A DNA stretch of 52,268 nucleotides from Prevotella sp. CAG:1320 (GTDB lineage: Bacteria; Bacteroidota; Bacteroidia; Bacteroidales; Bacteroidaceae). The notes under the pieces are model-generated. The model had not been told where the DNA came from. It saw only the letters and a program-made list of their open reading frames with translations, and did not search any database. Below, piece after piece: positions 15,126-21,766 of this stretch; the stretch's first letter is position 1, and each line of letters begins with the position of its first letter. The stretch spans positions 1-52,268 of the forward strand of contig FR882112.1 of NCBI GenBank assembly GCA_000435635.1. The letters run 5' to 3'. The translations under genes and the position numbers were made by a program.

Positions 15126-16502
15126 ATGTCATCAATCACAAGAAGACTATCTAACAGAGTGAAGCCGTTCACCTACGAAGGCGAGGACGGCAAGTTGAAA
15201 ACCATCATGGCTAGCGAGGTCATGCTGAGGCTACGCCATCACGGGAAGTTTGACGTGAAAGTGGGTTCGGGAATATTCATAGACCCGTGCAACTTCAACG
15301 AGAGGGCTGGCAAGGTGGCCGTTAACCGCCGCAAGGTGGGAAACGATATCATCTACCACGAGAAGGCCGAGGCGAAACTGGCGAAGCTTGAAAACAGCTT
15401 GCTTGGCATGGCGAACACCGAGGAGATTGTGACGAAGGAATTACTGGCCAGGCTTGTGGACAAATTTCACAACCCCGAGAAGTACGACAGCAAGGCACTG
15501 GGACTGGAGCAGCTTGGCGAGGCGTACCTAAAGGCCTCAGCGCACAAGTACCCGCAAGGCTATCGGGTATTGTTCCATGCGGTGGCACGTTACGAGGCGT
15601 TCAGAAGGTACGCAGAGGCACAAGACAAGAAGTACAAGGGCGAGCCGTTCACCTTCGCGGTGGACACCATCACACCCGAGGACATCGAGGACTTTCGGGA
15701 CTACTTGCGCAATGAGCACGAGCTGGCAGAGGAATACCCGAGATTGTTTGAGGAGCTGGCGGGAGGCACGCCTGTCATGGAGCGAGGGGAAAACACCATC
15801 ATCAAGACCATGGAAAGGCTAAAAGCCTTTTTCCACTGGTTGCGGTCAACGGGCTGGACGGACAACGACCCCTTCAAGGGAGTGACCATTGGAGAAGAGA
15901 AATACGGCACGCCCTATTACCTCACCATCGAGGAGCGGAACGCCATAGCCTCAACGGCCATGCCAACGGAACGGCTGGCCACGCAAAGGGACATCTTCAT
16001 CTTCCAGTGCCACGTTGGTTGCCGTGTGTCTGACTTGCTGAGGCTCACGGAGGGCAACATCGTGGACGGCGTTCTATCATACGTGCCACGCAAGACCAAG
16101 GACGAAGCGGAAACGCCCACCACAGCCCGCGTGCCGCTATCTGATACGGCCATCGGACTAGTGGAGAAGTACAGAGGGAAAGACCGCCGAGGGCGTTTGT
16201 TCCCCTTCATCTCAGCGCAGAAGTACAACGAGGCCATAAAGGAGGTGCTCACCCTTGCTGGCATCACCCGTGAAGTGGAAGTGAGGAACACCAAGACGGG
16301 CGAGTTCGAGTTGCGGCCTATCAACGAGCTGGCGAGCAGCCACTTGGCGAGGCGCACGTTTGTTGGCAACGCATACGCCAAGGTGAGCGACCCAAACATC
16401 ATCGGCAAGATGAGCGGCCACGTGGAGGGCAGCAAGGCCTTCTCGCGATACAGAAACATCGAGGACGAATTATTGCGGAATGTCATCAACATGGTGGGGT
16501 AA
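15126..16502 (+). CDS. Tyrosine recombinase (integrase)
   Basis: A 458-residue site-specific recombinase. The catalytic set is complete: R300 in G-C-R-V-S-D-L-L, K323/K325 in R-K-T-K-D, H406-x2-R409 in S-S-H-L-A-R-R, H432 in S-G-H-V-E-G and the nucleophile Y442 in S-R-Y. The N-terminal 110 residues form an arm-binding-like domain and 125-255 the SAM-like core-binding domain, as in Bacteroidetes phage-type integrases. It sits 168 nt inside attL and should catalyse integration at tRNA-Glu. Its promoter is next to the CGCCCAC repeats. Confidence is very high for family and high for its role in this element. Confidence 0.97.
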   Translation: MSSITRRLSNRVKPFTYEGEDGKLKTIMASEVMLRLRHHGKFDVKVGSGIFIDPCNFNERAGKVAVNRRKVGNDIIYHEKAEAKLAKLENSLLGMANTEEIVTKELLARLVDKFHNPEKYDSKALGLEQLGEAYLKASAHKYPQGYRVLFHAVARYEAFRRYAEAQDKKYKGEPFTFAVDTITPEDIEDFRDYLRNEHELAEEYPRLFEELAGGTPVMERGENTIIKTMERLKAFFHWLRSTGWTDNDPFKGVTIGEEKYGTPYYLTIEERNAIASTAMPTERLATQRDIFIFQCHVGCRVSDLLRLTEGNIVDGVLSYVPRKTKDEAETPTTARVPLSDTAIGLVEKYRGKDRRGRLFPFISAQKYNEAIKEVLTLAGITREVEVRNTKTGEFELRPINELASSHLARRTFVGNAYAKVSDPNIIGKMSGHVEGSKAFSRYRNIEDELLRNVINMVG

Positions 16503-16537
16503 GTAGAGAAGTCAAATTTAATAGTCAATAGAAAATT

Positions 16538-17296
16538 ATGAAAAATGAATACGATTTATTAGACAACGTGGTGAAAATCCATCACTATCTTTCCCTAATC
16601 TCTTTCGAAGCAATAGAATATTCCCGAGAAGGCAAGAAACTTACGCAACAATCAGTGGAAGTAAAATCGATATTTGAGCTGCTTGGTTATTTGCAGAATT
16701 ATGAAATAAGAGCGGAAGAGATATTACCTAGCAAGCTAGCCCCACGCAAAAATGATATTAAATACTTGTTCGAGGAATATTGTTTACCTAGCGACCCAAA
16801 CTTTTATAAAACATTATCTAAGGAAACACAAATAACGCTGAAAAAATTGGAATGTGAAGGAGAGAATTGGGCAGGAGAAGTGTTTCATGTATTTCGCTTG
16901 CAGTGTTTTTACATGAACTATTTCTTGCCACGTATCTATAAAAGTGCAGGGCTATCCAAGGCGGAAGCGGAGGAAACACCAGTACAGGAAAAGCAGGTGG
17001 AGAAAAGCGTCAACCCTCAGCCCGAGGAGAAACAAAAAGCCGAGGAGAACGGGCGGAAGTATTCGGAGGATTTGCTGAAACTCTTCCATTATCACGTGGA
17101 GGAGCTGGATAGTTTGGTTGGTTTGTCAGACAGCGAGATTGCAGACCGCATAAGACAACTGGCGACGGAAAAGGACAAATTTGATAAACCACTAATTGAA
17201 AACCCTGGAAATAATAAAAGATTGGCTTACGCCCAAGCATTGAAAGAAAATGAATTGATAAAGGGCAGCGAGAATACTTTCAGGAGAAAATTATAA
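16538..17296 (+). CDS. Hypothetical protein of the satellite element
   Basis: A 252-residue protein with helical N- and C-terminal parts joined by a Glu/Lys/Gln/Pro-rich linker (about 143-172). There is no signal peptide or recognised motif. It lies 35 nt after the integrase, probably on the same transcript. Its first 420 bases look clearly more AT-rich than the integrase gene, which suggests a later acquisition. In phage satellites this position often carries cargo such as anti-phage genes, but nothing in the sequence shows that here. Confidence 0.65.
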   Translation: MKNEYDLLDNVVKIHHYLSLISFEAIEYSREGKKLTQQSVEVKSIFELLGYLQNYEIRAEEILPSKLAPRKNDIKYLFEEYCLPSDPNFYKTLSKETQITLKKLECEGENWAGEVFHVFRLQCFYMNYFLPRIYKSAGLSKAEAEETPVQEKQVEKSVNPQPEEKQKAEENGRKYSEDLLKLFHYHVEELDSLVGLSDSEIADRIRQLATEKDKFDKPLIENPGNNKRLAYAQALKENELIKGSENTFRRKL

Positions 17297-17298
17297 TT

Positions 17299-17349
17299 TT
17301 CGCCGACAATCTTGCCAACTTCGCCGACAATCTTGCCAACTTCGCCAAC
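17299..17349. repeat. 21-bp tandem repeat, 2.4 copies
   Basis: Two identical 21-bp units (17299-17319, 17320-17340), starting TTCGCCGACAATC and ending TTGCCAAC, plus a shortened copy TTCGCCAAC (17341-17349). They stand directly upstream of the promoter at 17353 and are candidate activator or repressor sites. Confidence 0.75.
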
Positions 17350-17352
17350 TTC

Positions 17353-17383
17353 TTTGCATTAACTTTTTTCCACCATAATTTTG
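17353..17383 (+). promoter_or_regulatory. Promoter of the replication module
   Basis: TTTG (17353-17356), a 19-nt gap and TAATTTTG (17376-17383) are exact Bacteroidota consensus boxes. It should drive the HTH, ATPase, primase, RusA and DUF5681 genes. Confidence 0.8.
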
Positions 17384-17384
17384 C

Positions 17385-17408
17385 GCTCAGTCCCTTCGAG
17401 GGCTGGGC
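17385..17408 (+). terminator. Hairpin at the start of the replication-module transcript
   Basis: A 9-bp stem (with two GT pairs) around a CTTCGA loop is followed by GTTTTCCTTTT. It begins at about the predicted start site, so it is either an attenuator for the module or the terminator of the integrase transcript. Confidence 0.5.
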
Positions 17409-17503
17409 GTTTTCCTTTTGCGCCCGTCTGAAAGGGGAAACGGGATAAGCTGGGGAAAATCCCCAAAAGGAAGCCGAGACCCGCAACCATAATTCTTTAA
17501 AAA

Positions 17504-17794
17504 ATGAACATAAAAGAATTAATGGAAAATTGCGAGAACACCCACGTTAGCGTGGTGGTTGGCATCACAGACCTAAAGGAGTTCGCCAGGGAGTTGATAG
17601 CCGAGGCGAGAGAACTGGGCAAGGCAGAGAAACAGCCCGAGGAGTATCTGACACCGCAAGAGGTTGCCGACCTGCTTGGCGTGACCACCAACACGCTATG
17701 GAGGTGGAACAAATCGGGCTATCTCACGCACGTGAAGCTGGGCAGGAAGCCGTACTACAAGAAGTCGGACATCGTGAAGATGAAGGAGGGCTAA
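17504..17794 (+). CDS. Helix-turn-helix protein, excisionase family
   Basis: A 96-residue protein: a helical N-terminal part, then at 48-96 the MerR/excisionase-type fold (E-Y-L-T-P-Q-E-V-A-D-L-L-G-V, L-W-R-W-N-K-S-G-Y-L, L-G-R-K-P-Y-Y-K-K-S-D-I). Members help recombination directionality or repress element genes. It is the first gene after the strong internal promoter. An excision role is likely because the element has an integrase and no other candidate. The 121-nt leader contains the hairpin at 17385. Confidence 0.88.
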   Translation: MNIKELMENCENTHVSVVVGITDLKEFARELIAEARELGKAEKQPEEYLTPQEVADLLGVTTNTLWRWNKSGYLTHVKLGRKPYYKKSDIVKMKEG

Positions 17795-17796
17795 CC

Positions 17797-18114
17797 ATGA
17801 CAATGAAAAAATATCAAATAATGGTCAGCCCTAAGAACAACAACGCAAAAGTACATGAAAGCAAAGACATTTGCAAGGTTTTTCTCTACTTTCGCTATAA
17901 TGTTGGGACTTCGCTAGATTGCGCTATTGCCACTGGCGTGTTGAGAAACAGCGTAACCTATTATGTTGACTACTTGGAGAAACAAAAGCTGCTGGGCGTT
18001 GCATACGTGAGAAAAGACAAAAACACTGGCTATAAAGCGAAGCACTACACCGCCGACAAGAGCAAGTGGGCATCAAACAAACCGAGACTGGAGGAGGGCT
18101 GCTTGTGGAAATGA
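17797..18114 (+). CDS. Small winged-helix-like protein
   Basis: Started at ATG 17797 (a second ATG at 17803 is also possible), this gives 105 residues. The segment I-C-K-V-F-L-Y-F, A-I-A-T-G-V-L-R-N-S-V, Y-L-E-K-Q-K-L-L-G-V and then Y-V-R-K-D-K-N-T-G resembles a winged helix with a basic wing. It ends in an ATGA overlap with the ATPase gene, so it is co-translated with it. It may be a replication initiator accessory or repressor (inference). Confidence 0.65.
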   Translation: MTMKKYQIMVSPKNNNAKVHESKDICKVFLYFRYNVGTSLDCAIATGVLRNSVTYYVDYLEKQKLLGVAYVRKDKNTGYKAKHYTADKSKWASNKPRLEEGCLWK

Positions 18115-19154
18115 CGAATACACTAGAGGCCGTTAGACATCTTCAAACAGCCAAAGAGCGGTACGAGGACGAGGAGACCCAACGGCAGGAGGAGGAACGC
18201 TTTCTCTACAAAGAAGACTTGTTCGACTGGGACGAGGAACTTGCAGAGGATAGGTTTCTTTTCGCCATCGGAGGGGCTAAAGCGTTCCCACGTGGCGAAC
18301 TTGTGGGCATCAAGGGGCACGCCAAGAACGGGAAATCGCAATTGCAGTACTACCTTATCGCCTCTATGCTGGCAGGGCGTGATATTGGGGCTATCAAGCC
18401 GCTGGAAAGTATCGGGAAGATACTGCTTTTCGATACGGAGCAAAGCAAGGCGAGCCTAAAGAAGTGCATCTCACGTTCTCTGAGGGTTGCTGGCATTCCA
18501 AACGATAGAGCGCACGCAATACTATTGCCGTTCTACTTGCGCCCCCGTAAGGTGGAGCACCGCCGCAAAGTCGTGGAGACAGCCATCAAGGAGGAAAAGC
18601 CCGACATCGTGTTTATAGACGGCGTGCGTGACCTGCTGGAGGACTTCAACGACTTGGGAGAGAGCAACGAGCTTGTGCAATGGCTGCTGGCGTTGATTGC
18701 CGAGCATGGTTGCACCATCGTTTGCGTATTGCATCAAAACAAGTCTAAGGAAGACGCTAACATGAGAGGGCACTTGGGAACGGAACTGGCGAACAAGCTG
18801 GCGGATTGTTTCGAGGTCACGAAAAAAGACGAAGCCTTTCACGTAAAATGCACGGAGAGCCGCAACCTACCATGCGAGGACTTCGCCTTCCGCATAAACG
18901 AGGAGGGCGACTTCGAGGCGGTGGAGACGCAACAAGAGAGCGACAAGACCGAGGACGAGTTGCGGCAAGTGTTTGAGCTAATATTCTGCGGCAAGGAAAC
19001 CATGTCTTACCAAGAGTTGGTCAACGCCACCATGCAAAAAGAGAGCATAAAGGACAGAACTGCCAAGAACAGGATAAGCACCGCAAGGAAAAAAGGCGTT
19101 TTGAGCACCGACAATGGTTATTATTCCATCTGCAAGACACATTCGCAACAATGA
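18111..19154 (+). CDS. RepA-like RecA-fold ATPase (replicative helicase type)
   Basis: A 347-residue protein when started at ATG 18111, which overlaps the previous stop as ATGA; a GTG at 18066 is less likely. The RecA/RepA-type core has Walker A G-H-A-K-N-G-K-S-Q, a following I-L-L-F-D-T-E strand, Walker B P-D-I-V-F-I-D-G-V and T-I-V-C-V-L-H-Q-N-K. The last 75 residues look like a winged helix (Y-Q-E-L-V, T-A-K-N-R-I-S-T-A-R-K-K-G-V-L). These are features of the AAA_25/RepA group used by plasmids, phages and satellites to load or unwind DNA. It precedes a primase-like gene, as expected for an autonomous replication module. Confidence 0.9.
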   Translation: MTNTLEAVRHLQTAKERYEDEETQRQEEERFLYKEDLFDWDEELAEDRFLFAIGGAKAFPRGELVGIKGHAKNGKSQLQYYLIASMLAGRDIGAIKPLESIGKILLFDTEQSKASLKKCISRSLRVAGIPNDRAHAILLPFYLRPRKVEHRRKVVETAIKEEKPDIVFIDGVRDLLEDFNDLGESNELVQWLLALIAEHGCTIVCVLHQNKSKEDANMRGHLGTELANKLADCFEVTKKDEAFHVKCTESRNLPCEDFAFRINEEGDFEAVETQQESDKTEDELRQVFELIFCGKETMSYQELVNATMQKESIKDRTAKNRISTARKKGVLSTDNGYYSICKTHSQQ

Positions 19155-19163
19155 CAGTGCAAC

Positions 19164-19217
19164 AGTGCACCCCCCTTAGGGGGGGTGTGCACTATCGCAC
19201 GTATGTCTTTTGTGCGA
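19164..19217 (+). promoter_or_regulatory. Two tandem hairpins before the primase gene
   Basis: The first stem joins AGTGCA-CCCCCC with GGGGGG and TGCACT (19164-19193). The second pairs TCGCAC (19195-19200) with GTGCGA (19212-19217) and is followed by TTT. They sit between two co-directional genes and could be an attenuator, a processing site or an origin element. Confidence 0.65.
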
Positions 19218-19261
19218 TTTCCTTGCCAAGACAAATTCACAAACAACAAAACAGAAAAAAC

Positions 19262-20275
19262 ATGAACGAGATACAACAAGTTTTTGAGATTGCCAAGGAG
19301 GTGATACTTCAAGGCATCCACCTTGCGGACAGCTACGAGGATTACTTCAAGTTGAAATCATCGCTAAGCACGCTTGGGGAGACTGGGAGGGGCATTTGCC
19401 GCTCACTTTGCGAGTATTGCGATAGGTACAACCCAAGGACTTTCGACAGGGACTTCTCCGAGGCTATGCGCAACAACAGAAGCTACACCATTGCCACTTT
19501 CTACGAGATGGTGAAAGGTGCTGGCGTGGACATAAAACGAAACGGAACGAGGCACACTTTCAAGAGACAGCCGAAAATCACATCTAAGCCGCGAAAAAAT
19601 GAGCAGGCGTGTTATCTCCCGTTCTCACTTGTAGAACGCAGCAGAAGCAACGCAAATGGCCTATTTGGCTATCTTGCGAAGTTTTTCTCTAGCGGAGAGC
19701 TAGAAATTATTGCGGACAAGTACCTTATCGGCAGTACGAAGGACGGCAAGACCATTTACTGGCAGGTAGACGGGGAAGGACATTGCCATACAGGAAAGAT
19801 AATGGCATACGACAGCAACGGGCACAGGATAAAGTCGGAATGTGGCGACAGGGTGGACTGGGTACACTCACGCTTGCAACGCTCTGGCCGACTACCCAAA
19901 GACTGGCAACTAAGCCAATGCCTTTTCGGGGAGCACCTGCTGAGGCTGAGACCTAGCGACCCCGTTTGTGTGGTGGAGGGCGAGAAGACCGCCGTGATAA
20001 TGGCAGCGTTTTTCCCAAAACAAGTATGGGTGGCCACAGGTGGGAAGGGCTTGTTTTCCCCTGCCAGGTGTTCAGCAACGCTTGCGGGCAGGGAAGTCTA
20101 CGTGTTCGCAGACGTGGACGCTACGGAGGAATGGACGAAGGTAGCATCAGCATTGCGTAAGACCTGCAAAAGCGTTGACGTGTCGGACTGGTATCAACTA
20201 GAGGGCGTACAGCCCAAATGGGACATAGCGGACTGGTGTTTAATGGAATGGGAAAGGGAACGCCATGGAGTATGA
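19262..20275 (+). CDS. Primase-like protein with Toprim-type domain
   Basis: The 337-residue product starts at ATG 19262; an upstream frame from 19151 would run through the hairpins. Residues 15-85 resemble the PriCT-2 helical domain found behind primases (L-G-E-T-G-R-G-I, D-F-S-E-A-M-R, T-I-A-T-F-Y-E-M-V-K-G-A-G-V). Residues about 235-310 have V-C-V-V-E-G-E-K-T-A-V-I, V-A-T-G-G-K-G and V-Y-V-F-A-D-V-D-A, the Toprim pattern of DnaG-like primases, and resemble DUF6371-type Bacteroidetes proteins. It probably primes replication of the excised element. RusA starts 11 nt before its end. Confidence 0.8.
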   Translation: MNEIQQVFEIAKEVILQGIHLADSYEDYFKLKSSLSTLGETGRGICRSLCEYCDRYNPRTFDRDFSEAMRNNRSYTIATFYEMVKGAGVDIKRNGTRHTFKRQPKITSKPRKNEQACYLPFSLVERSRSNANGLFGYLAKFFSSGELEIIADKYLIGSTKDGKTIYWQVDGEGHCHTGKIMAYDSNGHRIKSECGDRVDWVHSRLQRSGRLPKDWQLSQCLFGEHLLRLRPSDPVCVVEGEKTAVIMAAFFPKQVWVATGGKGLFSPARCSATLAGREVYVFADVDATEEWTKVASALRKTCKSVDVSDWYQLEGVQPKWDIADWCLMEWERERHGV

Positions 20276-20648
20276 GACCATCTTCGGCCAAATTGTGGCC
20301 AAGGCCAACCACTACCTTGCAGTGCCCGACAGGGAAGGAGGAAGACGCATCATAAAAGACGGAGCCATAAGAACGTACGAACGGGACTTCATACGGCAAT
20401 GCACACTCTACAAAGGGAGGCGGCTGGCCACCCCGTTCCGCTTATTTGCGCGTGTATGGCATGGCTCAATGCGGTATGACCTAGACAACAGCATAAAGAC
20501 ATTGCTGGACTGCCTGCAAATGGCTGGGGCAATAGTTGACGACAAACTTTGCGTATCAATACAGGCGGAAAAGCGTGTGGACAAATTTCACCCACGTGTA
20601 GAATACGCCCTACAAGAGATACACGAGGAAACAAGTTTATTCACATAA
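20265..20648 (+). CDS. RusA-family Holliday-junction resolvase
   Basis: A 127-residue endonuclease. The RusA signature is clear: Y-D-L-D-N-S-I-K-T-L-L-D-C-L near residues 70-83, then G-A-I-V-D-D-K-L-C-V near 87-96 with the acidic cluster that binds metal, and a following Lys-rich strand (Q-A-E-K-R-V). RusA proteins cut four-way junctions and are typical of phages and satellites. It overlaps the primase-like gene by 11 nt, so both are translated from one message. It suggests that the element resolves recombination or replication intermediates. Confidence 0.92.
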   Translation: MEYETIFGQIVAKANHYLAVPDREGGRRIIKDGAIRTYERDFIRQCTLYKGRRLATPFRLFARVWHGSMRYDLDNSIKTLLDCLQMAGAIVDDKLCVSIQAEKRVDKFHPRVEYALQEIHEETSLFT

Positions 20649-20681
20649 TTATTGTAAACAACAAATTAAAAACAATGTTAC

Positions 20682-21017
20682 ATGGCATTCAAAAAAGGAA
20701 AATCGGGAAACCCTAGTGGACGGCCAAAGGGTGCTCAGAACAAGCTTTCAGGAACACTCAAAGAGTGGTTGGCTGACCTGTTGGACAGGAACAGGGAAAG
20801 GATAGAGGAGGATTTGAAGGCGTTGGAGCCACGAGACCGCCTCTTGATGTTGGAGAAGTTGATGGGTTACGTACTTCCCAAGTGCAAAGTGGATGAAGAA
20901 GAAGCCACAGCCTCCCCACAAGTGGTTGAGATACGCCACGTGAGCGCGGTCAACGGCATAGACGTGGCGAGCAGCGAGCGCGAGGTGATGGAGCGTGATG
21001 GAATGCAACTTGAATAA
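20682..21017 (+). CDS. DUF5681-family protein (phage packaging-associated)
   Basis: A 111-residue protein that opens with F-K-K-G-K-S-G-N-P-S-G-R-P-K-G, the hallmark of DUF5681, followed by a helical region. DUF5681 proteins usually lie beside phage terminase genes and may bind DNA like a small terminase. In an element without capsid genes it could redirect packaging by a helper phage (inference). It is the last gene before the right end. Confidence 0.85.
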   Translation: MAFKKGKSGNPSGRPKGAQNKLSGTLKEWLADLLDRNRERIEEDLKALEPRDRLLMLEKLMGYVLPKCKVDEEEATASPQVVEIRHVSAVNGIDVASSEREVMERDGMQLE

Positions 21018-21056
21018 GATTTCAGATAAGTCGGCAGTTATTCCATAAATTTCCAT

Positions 21057-21132
21057 TAACTTTGCAGCGACATAATAATTTTTTATTGATACTTCAAGCC
21101 GTGGTTGCCGTGAGGGCAGTCGCGGCTTTTTC
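21057..21132 (+). ncRNA. Candidate short RNA near the right end of the element
   Basis: An exact -7 box TAACTTTG (21057-21064) predicts a start near 21071. A GC-rich hairpin (21096-21130, AAGCCG to CGGCTT) followed by TTTTT would end the transcript about 60 nt later. No ATG or frame is present in between. The -33 box is poor, so expression is uncertain. Alternatively this is just the terminator of the DUF5681 transcript. Confidence 0.3.
21096..21132 (+). terminator. Terminator of the satellite replication operon
   Basis: AAGCCGTGGTTGCC and GGCAGTCGCGGCTT pair with a few mismatches and are followed by a T run (21127-21131). A short palindrome CTAGGCA-AT-GCCTAG follows at 21134. Confidence 0.7.
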
Positions 21133-21152
21133 CCTAGGCAATGCCTAGAAAT

Positions 21153-21247
21153 CGCCCACCTTTTTCCGTATTGTTTCAAGGAAGCGTCGGGAACGCCCGA
21201 AAACAGACGGAAAACCGCCCACCTTTTCGCCCACCTTTTCGCCCACC
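21153..21247. repeat. Right arm-type sites (CGCCCACC x4)
   Basis: CGCCCACC starts at 21153, 21216, 21228 and 21240; the last three are exactly 12 bp apart. Same strand and same heptamer as the left-end repeats. They are likely integrase arm-binding sites next to attR. Confidence 0.7.
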
Positions 21248-21378
21248 TTCGTATGAAATTGGGTAAAATCGGATAAAAACAAAAGAAATCGTCTAAATAA
21301 CGATTTCTCTCTAAATGCCTTATTTTCAAGGGTTTTTGTAGGATTTTTGTCTTTTTCAGTTACATTCAAAAAGACACA

Positions 21379-21395
21379 TTGTAGTCGATAGGGGA
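21379..21395. repeat. attR core inside tRNA-Glu 3' end
   Basis: TTGTAGTCGATAGGGGA, identical to 14941-14957. Positions 21382-21395 are the last bases of the tRNA-Glu gene, so recombination leaves the tRNA intact. Confidence 0.85.
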
Positions 21396-21453
21396 ATCGA
21401 ACCCCTATGCCAAGATTGAGAATCTTGTATCCTAACCATTAGATGAATCGACC
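21382..21453 (-). tRNA. tRNA-Glu (CUC anticodon)
   Basis: On the minus strand the acceptor stem GGTCGAT/ATCGACT, a D arm with GGTTAGGA, an anticodon stem CAAGA/TCTTG around the loop TTCTCAA (anticodon CTC) and a T arm GGGGTTCGATTCCCC are all present. CCA is not fully encoded. Its 3' end is the integration target of the satellite element. Confidence 0.93.
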
Positions 21454-21479
21454 ATTGTCGCGCATTCTCAAACAGCTTG

Positions 21480-21567
21480 CGGAAGGAGGGGGATTCGAAC
21501 CCCCGGTACGAGAAATTCGTACGGCAGTTTAGCAAACTGCTGGTTTCAGCCACTCACCCATCCTTCC
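21480..21567 (-). tRNA. tRNA-Ser (GCU anticodon)
   Basis: On the minus strand the acceptor stem is GGAAGGA/TCCTTCC, the anticodon stem GCAGT/ACTGC encloses TTGCTAA (anticodon GCT), there is a long variable arm (GTACGAATTTCTCGTAC) and the T arm is GGGGGTTCGAATCCCCC. The 88-nt length and long variable arm are typical of serine tRNA. Confidence 0.95.
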
Positions 21568-21610
21568 GGGTTCATTTCTGAATTACCAAGCATTGTTCTC
21601 AAATGCGGTG

Positions 21611-21642
21611 CAAAGGTAAGGCTTATTTTTCATTCCACCAAA
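21611..21642 (-). promoter_or_regulatory. Promoter of the tRNA-Ser/tRNA-Glu operon
   Basis: On the minus strand TTTG (21642-21639), a 20-nt gap and TACCTTTG (21618-21611) are consensus boxes about 45 nt upstream of tRNA-Ser. Confidence 0.8.
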
Positions 21643-21766
21643 TTTTCCGGCAAATATTTTTCGAAGAAAGTGTATTTTCTTTTATTTCATGGCCTTTTCC
21701 CCTGTTTTCAGGGCAATTGCAGCCACACTTTAGCTATTTCGCCAGGACTTCAACCGCTCCAACAAG

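Larger units (their letters stand above)
14941..21395 (+). mobile_element. Integrated satellite-like element at tRNA-Glu
   Basis: A 17-bp direct repeat, TTGTAGTCGATAGGGGA, occurs at 14941-14957 and 21379-21395; the right copy contains the 3' end of tRNA-Glu. Between them lie a tyrosine integrase next to the left end, an excisionase-like HTH protein, a RepA-like ATPase, a primase-like protein, RusA and a DUF5681 protein, all rightward. CGCCCAC repeats stand at both ends. No capsid, portal, tail, relaxase or type IV secretion genes are present. It is too small for a phage and resembles a phage satellite or minimal integrative plasmid. Confidence 0.85.
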
